Assembly: GCA_013140605.1 (NCBI GenBank)
Contig: JABFSL010000038.1
Span: forward strand, 1 to 33,073
Reading direction: 5' to 3'
DNA: 33,073 bases
Source: Anaerolineales bacterium
GTDB taxonomy: Bacteria > Chloroflexota > Anaerolineae > Anaerolineales > Villigracilaceae
In this document: positions 9,112 through 16,552 of the stretch, one piece after another
Position numbering within the stretch: position 1 is the first letter of the stretch
How the letters are laid out: each line of letters starts with the position of its first letter
The notes under the pieces: generated by a model
Told to the model about the DNA's origin: nothing
Database searches by the model: none
What the model saw: only the letters and a program-made list of their open reading frames with translations
Position numbers and translations under genes: made by a program

Positions 9112-9169
9112 TCAGGGTTTTAATTCATCGTTTGGTAAAATAAATAAAAAATTTTTTATAAGGACAATT

Positions 9170-11140
9170 ATGTCACCTGATCTTCAAACTCGCGCGATCA
9201 ATACACTTCGATTTTTATCTGCGGATGGTGTGCAGAAGGCCAACTCGGGTCACCCCGGACTGCCAATGGGTACCGCCGCAATGGCATATACCATCTGGAC
9301 GCGCCACCTGCGCCACAACCCCCGCAACCCAAAATGGGCGGGACGTGACCGTTTCATCCTCTCTGGTGGACATGGCTCTATGTTGTTATATTCCCTGCTT
9401 CATGTCACCGGCTATGATGTTTCGCTCGATGATCTCAAGAACTTCCGTCAATGGGGAAGCATTACCCCCGGCCATCCTGAATATGGATTGACCCCCGGCG
9501 TGGAAGTCACCACCGGGCCGTTGGGACAGGGCTTCGCAAATGGAGTTGGCATGGCAATTGCCGCCTCGCACCTTGCCGCAATCTTCAATCAGCGCGGACA
9601 TGAAATCATTGACCCGTTCATCTACGCCATTGTCACAGACGGTGACTTGATGGAAGGCGTGACTTCAGAAGCCGCATCACTCGCGGGGCATTTATCTCTG
9701 GGACGCTTGATCTATCTCTATGATGACAACCATATCTCCATTGATGGTTCAACAGATCTGGCATTCACAGAAGACCGCGCCGCGAGATTCCGCTCCTATG
9801 GCTGGCAGGTCTTGATGGTCGAAGACGGCAATGATGTGGATGTGATTGATAAACTGATTCAGGAAGCGAAGGCCGACCCGCGCCCGTCCATTATTATGTG
9901 CCGCACCACGATTGGATTCGGCGCGCCGAATCGACAAGGCACATCCAAAGCGCATGGCGAGCCGCTCGGTGATGAGGAACTCAATGCCGCGAAGGATAAC
10001 CTTGGCTGGCCGAAAGAGCCGCTCTTCTTTATCCCTGATGATGTTCTTGAGTTTTATCACGAAGCTGTGGATCACGGCCGTGAACTCGAATTCGATTGGA
10101 AGACACGTTTCGATGGATTCGTGCGGCTGTTTCCAGCCTTGGGGGCGGAGTTACAGCGGCGTTTGAATGGCGAATTGCCGAACGATTGGGAATCCGCTTT
10201 GCCGACTTTCCCAACGGATGCGAAGGGAATGGGGACCCGCGTGGCTTCAGGAAAAACCATCAACGCAATTGCGCCGAAACTTCCCGAGTTGATCGGCGGT
10301 TCTGCCGATTTGGCTCCCTCGAACAACACCAAAATTGATGGAAGCCCTGCCTTTCAAAAAGACTCTTATCAGGGACGTAACTTCCACTTTGGCGTGCGTG
10401 AGCATGTTATGGGTTCTGTCGTAAATGGAATGTCTGTCTTTGGCGGCGTGATTCCCTACGGCGCTACATTCCTTGTCTTTGCAGATTACATGCGGGCTAC
10501 GATACGTTTAGCGGCTTTGTCGCATTATCCCTCCATTTTTATTTTTACCCATGACAGTGTTGGTCTTGGCGAAGACGGCCCCACACATCAGCCAATTGAG
10601 CAATTGACTTCGCTGCGCATCATTCCAAACCTGGTTGTCATTCGTCCCGCTGATGCGAACGAAACTGTCCAGGCGTGGAAGGTTGCTATTGAACGCCGCA
10701 ACGGGCCGACCGTGCTTGCCTTGACTCGTCAGAACGTTCCAACCTTTGAACTTTCAAACCTTCCAACTGTTGAAAAAGGCGCGTATGTACTAAAGGATTT
10801 CGGAACGCCTGAAATAATTTTGATGGCATCTGGTTCGGAAGTAGGTCTCATTCTTGAATCCGCGCAAAAACTTGCGGATGAAGGCAAAAGCGTGCGTGTG
10901 GTTTCCTTCCCAAGCTGGGAACTGTTCGAGAAACAGGATGAAGCCTATCGCGAGTCTGTGTTGCCGAAAAACATCCAGAAGCGACTCGCTGTCGAAGCGG
11001 GAGCAGGTATCGGCTGGGAGAGATACGCGCGGTCCGTCATCAGCATTGAACGATATGGCGCATCCGCTCCAGCAAAGGTCATCTTTGAAAAACTTGGCTT
11101 CACGGTTGAAAATGTAGTTGCGAAGGCGAAAGAGCTTTAA
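9170..11140 (+). CDS. tkt: Transketolase
   Basis: The 656-residue thiamine-diphosphate enzyme moves two-carbon units between sugar phosphates in the non-oxidative pentose phosphate pathway. Seen in order: [11 protein letters not shown] near the N-terminus, [16 protein letters not shown], the ThDP-binding [19 protein letters not shown]...[21 protein letters not shown], and the pyrimidine-domain [19 protein letters not shown]. The ATG at 9170, with AAGGA 5 bases upstream, gives the family N-terminus [20 protein letters not shown] at 9089 would add 27 residues without homology, so it was not used. It is followed by rpiB and tal-pgi. Confidence 0.96.
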   Translation: MSPDLQTRAINTLRFLSADGVQKANSGHPGLPMGTAAMAYTIWTRHLRHNPRNPKWAGRDRFILSGGHGSMLLYSLLHVTGYDVSLDDLKNFRQWGSITPGHPEYGLTPGVEVTTGPLGQGFANGVGMAIAASHLAAIFNQRGHEIIDPFIYAIVTDGDLMEGVTSEAASLAGHLSLGRLIYLYDDNHISIDGSTDLAFTEDRAARFRSYGWQVLMVEDGNDVDVIDKLIQEAKADPRPSIIMCRTTIGFGAPNRQGTSKAHGEPLGDEELNAAKDNLGWPKEPLFFIPDDVLEFYHEAVDHGRELEFDWKTRFDGFVRLFPALGAELQRRLNGELPNDWESALPTFPTDAKGMGTRVASGKTINAIAPKLPELIGGSADLAPSNNTKIDGSPAFQKDSYQGRNFHFGVREHVMGSVVNGMSVFGGVIPYGATFLVFADYMRATIRLAALSHYPSIFIFTHDSVGLGEDGPTHQPIEQLTSLRIIPNLVVIRPADANETVQAWKVAIERRNGPTVLALTRQNVPTFELSNLPTVEKGAYVLKDFGTPEIILMASGSEVGLILESAQKLADEGKSVRVVSFPSWELFEKQDEAYRESVLPKNIQKRLAVEAGAGIGWERYARSVISIERYGASAPAKVIFEKLGFTVENVVAKAKEL

Positions 11141-11217
11141 ACACAAAGGATACAATGGGCACGAAGGTGGTTTGCGCGACAGATTAATCCTTTGTGTACT
11201 TTGTGCCCTTCGTGTTT
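11139..11217. repeat. Imperfect inverted repeat, 'AAACACAAAGG' family, copy 1
   Basis: Two 29-base arms (11139-11167 and 11189-11217) match as an inverted repeat at 22 of 29 positions, around a 21-base centre. The outer ends are AAACAC and GTGTTT. The left arm begins inside the tkt stop codon. A second member with the same arms is at 23487-23582. It lacks a terminator-like T-run, and rpiB follows directly with its own ribosome site. Confidence 0.8.
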
Positions 11218-11237
11218 GAATCGTTTTAGGAGTAGAA

Positions 11238-11696
11238 ATGAAAATTGCAGTTGGTTGCGACCATGGCGGATTCCCGCTTAAAGAGATTGTGATCGAATCC
11301 GTGCAGGCCGCTGGTCACGAAGTAATTGATGTCGGCACGTTCAGCGCGGACGCAGTGGACTTTCCCGATTTCACGAAAAAAGTTGGCGAGAAGATCCAGA
11401 GCGGCGAAGCTGAACGCGGAATTTTAATTTGCGGTTCTGGCATTGGCGCGGCGATCGCGGCAAATAAAATGAAGGGCGTTTACGCTTCGATCTGCCACGA
11501 TACATATTCTGCTGCGCAAGGTGTTGCGCATGACGCGATGAATGTGCTTTGTCTCGGCGGGCGGGTGATCGGACCTGAATTGGTAAAAGTTCTGATCCCT
11601 GCATTTTTGAACGCAAAGTACCTTGGGGCTGAAAAGGGCGGCGAAAGATTTGCAAAGCGTGTAAATAAAATTAAGAAGATGGAAGATGGTAATTAG
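11238..11696 (+). CDS. rpiB: Ribose-5-phosphate isomerase B (RpiB/LacAB family)
   Basis: The 152-residue enzyme interconverts ribose 5-phosphate and ribulose 5-phosphate. Family marks are MKIAVGCDHGGFPLK at the start, the active-site region GILICGSGIGAAIAANK (about residues 61-77; the catalytic Cys in CGSGIG), and HDAMNVLCLGGRVIG. The length matches RpiB. The ribosome site AGGAG lies 7 bases before ATG. It is the second gene of a pentose phosphate cluster, between tkt and tal-pgi. Confidence 0.95.
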   Translation: MKIAVGCDHGGFPLKEIVIESVQAAGHEVIDVGTFSADAVDFPDFTKKVGEKIQSGEAERGILICGSGIGAAIAANKMKGVYASICHDTYSAAQGVAHDAMNVLCLGGRVIGPELVKVLIPAFLNAKYLGAEKGGERFAKRVNKIKKMEDGN

Positions 11697-11710
11697 AAAC
11701 AACCTCAAAA

Positions 11711-11737
11711 ATGTCGCCCTGAGCGAAGCGAAGGGTC
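11711..11737. repeat. 27-base interspersed motif, forward copy
   Basis: ATGTCGCCCTGAGCGAAGCG and the 7 bases after it recur, inverted, at 20051-20077 with 26 of 27 bases the same. A short GTCTCT/AGAGAC pair (11735-11740 and 11753-11758) follows. It forms part of the 233-base gap between rpiB and tal-pgi, which holds no gene. Confidence 0.7.
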
Positions 11738-11759
11738 TCTACCCAAAAAGTAAGAGACT

Positions 11760-11800
11760 CTCACCTGCACTGCAACAAACGCAGTGCGGCGCAAGTGTCG
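11760..11800. repeat. Short interspersed repeat, copy 2, with hairpin
   Basis: The same two blocks as at 6791-6822 are here separated by 11 bases, which create a perfect 7-bp hairpin, GCACTGC/GCAGTGC (11767-11773 and 11781-11787). Copy 1 appears to have lost this loop. Confidence 0.7.
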
Positions 11801-11882
11801 GTCGCGAAGAACGCGCTCCCTCACATCGTCCCGTTGTTCTTTGGGAGAGCGACACAGTGTTTTGAGTTAACTTACAGTAATT

Positions 11883-11900
11883 CGTAATTTACCAATTACG
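11883..11900. repeat. Small palindrome upstream of tal-pgi
   Basis: CGTAATT (11883-11889) and AATTACG (11894-11900) form a perfect 7-bp inverted repeat around TACC. It ends about 29 bases before the tal-pgi start and could be an operator or another dispersed repeat; nothing seen decides between them. Confidence 0.45.
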
Positions 11901-11929
11901 CACTTATTTCTAAAGGAGCTATCTTTATA

Positions 11930-14626
11930 ATGTCAGAATCAATCAAGAAATTAACGAGCCTCGGTCAATCCCTCTGGTACGACAACATCCAAAGAAAACT
12001 TCTTGAAAACGGCGAACTCAAAGCCATGATTGAGCGCGGTGATATTCGCGGTGTGACCTCGAACCCGACCATTTTTCAAAATGCAATTGCAAAGACGAAC
12101 GATTACGACGCCGCATTAATTCCGCTGGCATGGTCAGGCTGGGATGCCGAAAAGATTTTCTGGCAATTAGCCATTGAAGATATTCAGGAAGGCTGCGATC
12201 TCTTCCGCCCGTTGTATGATGAGACCAAAGGCGGCGATGGATACGTGAGTCTTGAGGTCAGCCCGTATCTTGCAAATGATACGGAAGGCACAGCGAAGCA
12301 GGCCAAGGAACTTTGGGAGCGCGTCAACCGCCCGAACCTGATGGTGAAGATTCCCGCCACCAAAGAGGGAATTCCCGCCATTCGAAAATCCATTGCGGCG
12401 GGCATCAATATAAATGTAACGTTGATCTTTTCGCTTGAAAGATATGCCGAAGTGATGGATGCCTATCTTTCGGGCCTTGAAGACCGCGCCGCGCAAAACC
12501 TTCCCATCAATCAAATTGCGTCTGTCGCGTCTTTCTTTGTTTCGCGTGTGGATACCAAAATTGATCCGCGCCTTCCGAAAGATTCAAACCTGCTTGGCAA
12601 GGCCGCGATTGCGAATGCCAAACTTGCCTATCATGCCTTTGAAGAAACTTTTACATCTGCGCGTTTTGCAACGCTCAAGGCTCGTTTCAGTGCCCGCGCA
12701 CAGCGTCCGCTTTGGGCTTCGACGGGTACGAAGAATCCCGCCTACTCCGATACGGTTTATGTGGACAATCTCATCGGCCCCGATACTGTCAATACCGTTC
12801 CGCCCGCCACGATCGATGCGTTCCGCGATCACGGCAATGCCGCCATCACCATCACGCGCGGACTTGATGAATCTAAAATTCAATTGGCTGATCTTGAGGC
12901 TGTTGGAATTTCCATGAATCAAGTGACTCAGGAATTGGAAGAGGAAGGCGTCAAATCTTTTGCGGATGCGTTCAAGGTCTTGCTGGATGTGGTTGAGGAT
13001 AGAAGGAAGAACGCCGCTTCTTCTCTTGGACCTTTAGCTGATTCTGTCGCCAGGCGTTTATCCACGCTGGAAGCGGACTCTGTCGCCGCCCGTGTCTGGT
13101 CGCATGACCCGACGCTCTGGGCGACAGAAGATGATGCGGCTGGCTGGAACGAAGTCAAGATTAGACTCGGCTGGCTGCACTCCATCGAAGATGCGCGCAC
13201 ACGCCTTGATGGATATTTATCCTTTGCAAAACAAATTCACGACGAAGGCATTGACCGTGTCCTCGTGATCGGCATGGGCGGTTCGTCGTTGACCGCCGAA
13301 GTGTTGAGTTCATTACTCGCCGCCGCAAATATCGAAGCGAAGTTGAGCCTCGCCATTCTTGATTCAACCGATCCAGAACAGGTTGCTTTGGCCGCAGAAA
13401 ATTATCCGCCCGATAAATCGCTGTACATTCTCGCCAGTAAATCAGGCGGCACTGCTGAATTGCTCGCAGCTTTTGATTATTTCTGGGAACTGAGCAAAGG
13501 TGATGGCTCGCGCTTTGTGGTCACAACCGACCCAGGCACATCTCTTGAGAAGCTCGCAAAAGATCGCGGATTCAGAAAAGTATTTAACGCTGATCCCAAC
13601 GTGGGCGGACGTTTCTCCGCGTTGACCGATTTCGGTCTTGTCCCTGCGGCCTTGCTCGGCATGGATATTCCGAGGTTATTGAATTCCGCTGAGAAGATTC
13701 AAAAGATTTCAAGGGATAATCGCAGCGCTGGCTTTGCGCTGGGCGCTCTACTGGCTGAGTCTGCTCTCGCAGGCAGAGACAAGCTCACAGTTTTGAGTGA
13801 TGCGCCTGTATCCGCTTTTGCAGGTTGGATCGAGCAGGTCATCGCTGAGTCCAGCGGCAAACATGGCAAGGGAATGCTTCCCGTTCCAATCGAGCCGCTC
13901 GCCGCGCCCGAAATGTATGGCAATGACCGCCTGTTTGTCTATCTGCGAAATAACGGTGAATTGGATGCAGGTGTCGCGGCTATAAAAAATGCTGGTTTCC
14001 CTTTAATCGAATTACCAATTACCAATCCCTACGATGTGGGCGCGGAATTCTTCCGTTGGGAGATCGCGGTTTCGGTGATGTGCCATATTTTGGGAATCAA
14101 CGCATTCGACCAGCCCGATGTGCAGGATAGCAAACTGCGGACGATTGCGAAGATCACCGATTATCAAAAGACTGGCAAGCTGGCTGATGTGGATTTGGTA
14201 AACCTCAGCGATGTGAAGCCTGTGCTGGATAAATTGATTTCTGCCGCACAAGCGGGAGAGTTCTTCACCATCAACGCTTATATCCCGCGCAACAAGGAAA
14301 CTGTGGATGCTCTGCAGGCCTTGCGAGTTGCCATTCGCGAAAAGACGAAGTGCGCCGTGTCTGCTGGGTTTGGGCCGCGCTTCCAACATTCTACGGGACA
14401 GTTCCACAAAGGAGGCCCCAACAAGGGATTATTCATTCAGGTCGTGTACGATGCCGCGAATGACTTTGAAATTCCAACCCAAGGCATGACCTTTGGCACG
14501 CTCATCCGCGCACAAGCGTTGGGCGATTACGAAGCGTTGATTGCGGCGGGCAGGCGGGTTCTGCGCATAAAATTGGATTCGGTAAAAGATTTGGAGAAGC
14601 TGGCCGAAATATTATTAGCGGACTGA
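11930..14626 (+). CDS. tal-pgi: Bifunctional transaldolase / glucose-6-phosphate isomerase
   Basis: This 898-residue fusion joins two sugar-phosphate enzymes. Residues 1 to about 370 are a transaldolase: TSNPTIFQNAI near residue 43, and LMVKIPATKEG with the Schiff-base Lys at about K140, then SVASFFVSRVD. From about residue 400 to the end is a glucose-6-phosphate isomerase: VLVIGMGGSS (about 443-452), ASKSGGTAELLAAFDYF, and the C-terminal QHSTGQFHKGGPNKG region. Such Tal-Pgi fusions are known from several phyla. The start ATG follows AAAGGAGC. With tkt and rpiB it covers most of the non-oxidative pentose phosphate pathway plus the fructose 6-phosphate/glucose 6-phosphate step. Confidence 0.95.
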   Translation: MSESIKKLTSLGQSLWYDNIQRKLLENGELKAMIERGDIRGVTSNPTIFQNAIAKTNDYDAALIPLAWSGWDAEKIFWQLAIEDIQEGCDLFRPLYDETKGGDGYVSLEVSPYLANDTEGTAKQAKELWERVNRPNLMVKIPATKEGIPAIRKSIAAGININVTLIFSLERYAEVMDAYLSGLEDRAAQNLPINQIASVASFFVSRVDTKIDPRLPKDSNLLGKAAIANAKLAYHAFEETFTSARFATLKARFSARAQRPLWASTGTKNPAYSDTVYVDNLIGPDTVNTVPPATIDAFRDHGNAAITITRGLDESKIQLADLEAVGISMNQVTQELEEEGVKSFADAFKVLLDVVEDRRKNAASSLGPLADSVARRLSTLEADSVAARVWSHDPTLWATEDDAAGWNEVKIRLGWLHSIEDARTRLDGYLSFAKQIHDEGIDRVLVIGMGGSSLTAEVLSSLLAAANIEAKLSLAILDSTDPEQVALAAENYPPDKSLYILASKSGGTAELLAAFDYFWELSKGDGSRFVVTTDPGTSLEKLAKDRGFRKVFNADPNVGGRFSALTDFGLVPAALLGMDIPRLLNSAEKIQKISRDNRSAGFALGALLAESALAGRDKLTVLSDAPVSAFAGWIEQVIAESSGKHGKGMLPVPIEPLAAPEMYGNDRLFVYLRNNGELDAGVAAIKNAGFPLIELPITNPYDVGAEFFRWEIAVSVMCHILGINAFDQPDVQDSKLRTIAKITDYQKTGKLADVDLVNLSDVKPVLDKLISAAQAGEFFTINAYIPRNKETVDALQALRVAIREKTKCAVSAGFGPRFQHSTGQFHKGGPNKGLFIQVVYDAANDFEIPTQGMTFGTLIRAQALGDYEALIAAGRRVLRIKLDSVKDLEKLAEILLAD

Positions 14627-14634
14627 AGTCCGCT
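14617..14634. repeat. Palindrome on the tal-pgi stop codon
   Basis: AGCGGACT and AGTCCGCT (14617-14624 and 14627-14634) form a perfect 8-bp inverted repeat around two bases. The tal-pgi stop TGA (14624-14626) lies at its centre. Only TTCTTAT follows, so it is at best a weak terminator; it looks like a dispersed REP-like palindrome. Confidence 0.65.
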
Positions 14635-14672
14635 TCTTATATGTTGGAATGTATTTTGAAAGGAAGTGCTCA

Positions 14673-15011
14673 ATGATTAACTTAGCGGCTGGACAATGTG
14701 TTGCCTGTCGCGGCGGCGAGCCGACTTTGACCGACGCCGAAATTGAAGATTTGCTGTTGCATGTGATTGGCTGGCAGGTCAAAGAAGTGGACGGAGTCAA
14801 ACGGCTTGAACGTGTATTTAAACTCAAGAACTTTGTCGAGGCAATTGAATTCACGGACAAGATCGGTGTGATCGCCGAAGAGCAGGGACATCATCCGCTC
14901 ATCATCACCGAGTGGGGCAGGGTTACTGTCCAGTGGTGGACCCATAAGATCAAGGGCCTGCACAAAAATGATTTCATCATGGCGGCCAAGACGGAAGAAT
15001 TGTTGGGATAA
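14673..15011 (+). CDS. phhB: Pterin-4a-carbinolamine dehydratase
   Basis: The 112-residue enzyme dehydrates 4a-hydroxytetrahydrobiopterin in the recycling of the pterin cofactor used by aromatic amino acid hydroxylases; related proteins may also act in molybdopterin or folate side reactions. The family motif EEQGHHPLIITEWGRVTVQWWTH is present (about residues 70-92, with the HH-P of the active site). The ATG at 14673, with AGGAAG 6 bases upstream, is preferred to an in-frame ATG at 14649. It follows tal-pgi by 46 bases and ends at a terminator. No aromatic hydroxylase is visible in the window, so its pathway here is open. Confidence 0.88.
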   Translation: MINLAAGQCVACRGGEPTLTDAEIEDLLLHVIGWQVKEVDGVKRLERVFKLKNFVEAIEFTDKIGVIAEEQGHHPLIITEWGRVTVQWWTHKIKGLHKNDFIMAAKTEELLG

Positions 15012-15014
15012 ATA

Positions 15015-15042
15015 AAAGCGACCCGTGAGGGTCGTTTTTATT
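15015..15042 (+). terminator. Rho-independent terminator after phhB
   Basis: A 6-bp stem, CGACCC/GGGTCG (15020-15025 and 15030-15035), with a GTGA loop is followed by TTTTTATTA. It closes the pentose phosphate/phhB cluster immediately before the accessory island. Confidence 0.85.
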
Positions 15043-15067
15043 AGTTGGACTACTTTTTTAAGTGTTC

Positions 15068-15102
15068 GGGAGCAGAGAAAACTCGAAGCCAGAAAAATGC
15101 TT
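15068..15102. repeat. Imperfect direct repeat flanking the DUF3644 gene, left copy
   Basis: The 24 bases at 15068-15091 match 16323-16346 at 20 positions, and both are followed by AAATGCTT (15095-15102 and 16357-16364) after 3 and 10 bases respectively. The copies lie on either side of the DUF3644 gene. Confidence 0.5.
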
Positions 15103-15109
15103 AATTTCC

Positions 15110-16126
15110 TCATCCCTTATGAAATCTAACTTTACGTTGATGTTCTTTATAGTCAAGTAGAGCTAATTCAATTTCTTCTTTCGTCAAGTTCTTCATAATA
15201 GAAGGAACTTCAAGAGAATATCGTGTGATTTCTCCTCGAGTTGACTGCCAATATAAATGCGGTTTGTTTTTTATATCGTTTTTCCAGACAATAGCTTGAA
15301 AAGTATAAGTAGTAAATTTTATTCCAGACACTAATGCGCCTACTTTTTCAGCAACATCTTTTGCCCTCAATGGATGAGAAATATTAGGGTCTACAGATCG
15401 TTCAATAATCAAAGGTTCTGCACCATCATCCTGTACACCTTTGACGGCAACTACTACATCAGCTGACGATACCTTTTTGACTGATTGAAGGCTTACTGTA
15501 AAAACTGTTAGAAATCTACCAGTATCAAGGTGTTGTGTTTCAAGTTGTCGTGTGACTTGAGATACTTCTTTAATAAATTGAGCAACAGCCTTGTTTTTGG
15601 GGGCATCTACTTTAGCTTGTTGCAAAAATTGAATGGGATCGGGTCGTGTTCCAAATGAAAGAGGCAATAGACTTATAGCCATTTCATTAGAAATGTCATA
15701 TTTAAACACCCCGCGCATTAAATCTTTGAAATTAATAATACTAGTTTGGGCAAGCCCGTAAATGATTATGCCAAATCCATATTGGTTATAAAAATGAATG
15801 GCGTTATTTCTGTAAGTTACCAGCATGCTTATGTTTTGCGCCACTGGTTCATATTGAATATTTGAAGGAAAAAAACTCTTGGCTTTTAGAAGTGCATCTT
15901 GAATTGACAATGTTCGGTAGGGTTCACTTCTTTTTTTATTGTAGTAAATATGTTGATTATTTTTGGATAAAATCGCCTTGAGTAACAATTCCCATGCATT
16001 TACTAAAAGAATTGTAAAGCATTCATCTCGATATTGAATTTGTGGTTTGTTATATATCTCTATAGCCGCAAGAATAGCAGCTTTTGAGTTGTTACGTAAA
16101 GATTTGTATGATCCCTTTAGGTTCAT
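15110..16126 (-). CDS. DUF3644 protein with HEPN-type Rx4H motif
   Basis: The 338-residue protein begins with a DUF3644-like helical domain: AAIEIYNKPQIQYRDECF (about residues 20-37) and VNAWELLLKAIL. It then has YRNNAIHFYN, giving R106-N-x3-H111, the spacing and polar second residue of HEPN RNase active sites. The C-terminal half (about 200-338) is mixed alpha/beta with no function I recognise. HEPN proteins with this motif commonly cut RNA in toxin-antitoxin, Abi and CRISPR-linked defence; DUF3644 itself is poorly characterised. Base composition is clearly more A+T-rich than the flanking carbon genes. It is encoded 426 bases downstream of the reverse transcriptase on the same strand. RNase activity is inference. 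Confidence 0.7.
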   Translation of the reverse strand: MNLKGSYKSLRNNSKAAILAAIEIYNKPQIQYRDECFTILLVNAWELLLKAILSKNNQHIYYNKKRSEPYRTLSIQDALLKAKSFFPSNIQYEPVAQNISMLVTYRNNAIHFYNQYGFGIIIYGLAQTSIINFKDLMRGVFKYDISNEMAISLLPLSFGTRPDPIQFLQQAKVDAPKNKAVAQFIKEVSQVTRQLETQHLDTGRFLTVFTVSLQSVKKVSSADVVVAVKGVQDDGAEPLIIERSVDPNISHPLRAKDVAEKVGALVSGIKFTTYTFQAIVWKNDIKNKPHLYWQSTRGEITRYSLEVPSIMKNLTKEEIELALLDYKEHQRKVRFHKG

Positions 16127-16194
16127 TTTCTAACTTCCTGTGACTGTTTCGGAACCTTATTTGGCACGTTCTTACATTAAAAATGGGGGAAAAG

Positions 16195-16233
16195 TGGGCC
16201 AGGTTGGATTCGAACTAGCGACCAAGCGATTTT
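16195..16233 (-). pseudogene. tRNA 3'-half fragment (probable attachment-site remnant)
   Basis: On the minus strand this reads from the anticodon loop to the acceptor end of a tRNA: AATCGCTTGGTCGC, then the T-loop TTCGAAT, then acceptor CTGGCCCA. The closest pattern I know is a tRNA-Met(CAT) 3' half. The T-stem (GCTAG/CCAAC) has two mismatches, and no matching 5' acceptor GGGCCAG or anticodon-stem 5' strand lies upstream, so it is not a working tRNA. Integrases often recombine between an anticodon loop and a tRNA 3' end, leaving such a segment. The isotype is uncertain. Confidence 0.55.
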
Positions 16234-16322
16234 AGGTTTTATTCCAGTTCGGCTATGATTTTATCAGTAAAAAATGCAACAGTTTGCGTTGACTAGCGCT
16301 GAAGCGGGCGTGGACTCTGCTT

Positions 16323-16364
16323 GGGAACAGAACAAACTTGAAGCCACGTGTACGCGAAATGCTT
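16323..16364. repeat. Imperfect direct repeat flanking the DUF3644 gene, right copy
   Basis: This is the partner of 15068-15102: 20 of 24 bases the same, then AAATGCTT after a 7-base longer spacer. It sits in a G+C-richer patch of the otherwise A+T-rich island. Confidence 0.5.
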
Positions 16365-16552
16365 GACGCGAAGCGTGCCGCAGAATTTCCAGTATCAGCT
16401 GCACGTTTTGTTGTCTCTGTGTGGAGAATCTGACAACAGGGGAACAAAAAAACAGCTCCAAATATTTCCCATTCAGAGCCATTTTTCATTTTGAGATCAA
16501 TTTTCAGTTTCAGTGTGCTTATCTCTTGACACTGCTGTTAATCGGTAGCCTG

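Larger units (their letters stand above)
16127..16552. other. 426-base non-coding stretch between RT and DUF3644 genes
   Basis: No convincing gene is seen. From high to low coordinate (the transcription direction of both flanking genes) it holds a hairpin on the RT stop (GTAGC/GCTAC, 16545-16549 and 16552-16556), an inverted pair CAGTGT/ACACTG (16511-16516 and 16529-16534), a G+C-richer patch at about 16290-16400, and the tRNA 3' fragment at 16195-16233. No T-run terminator was found, so RT and DUF3644 could share a transcript, or this stretch could hold an RNA. Confidence 0.5.

Noticed and set aside
9089..9169. GTG start for transketolase giving 27 extra residues
   Set aside because: The extra residues do not resemble transketolase, and the ATG at 9170 has a ribosome site at the right distance.
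16190..16270. A complete tRNA gene on the minus strand
   Set aside because: Only the 3' half fits a cloverleaf. The 5' acceptor and anticodon-stem strands are missing, and the T-stem has two mismatches.
16253..16489. Two overlapping minus-strand frames of 72-78 codons in the RT-DUF3644 gap
   Set aside because: Two frames over the same bases, no ribosome site, low-complexity product, and overlap with the repeat region. A 30-codon plus-strand frame from 16274 was set aside for the same reasons.
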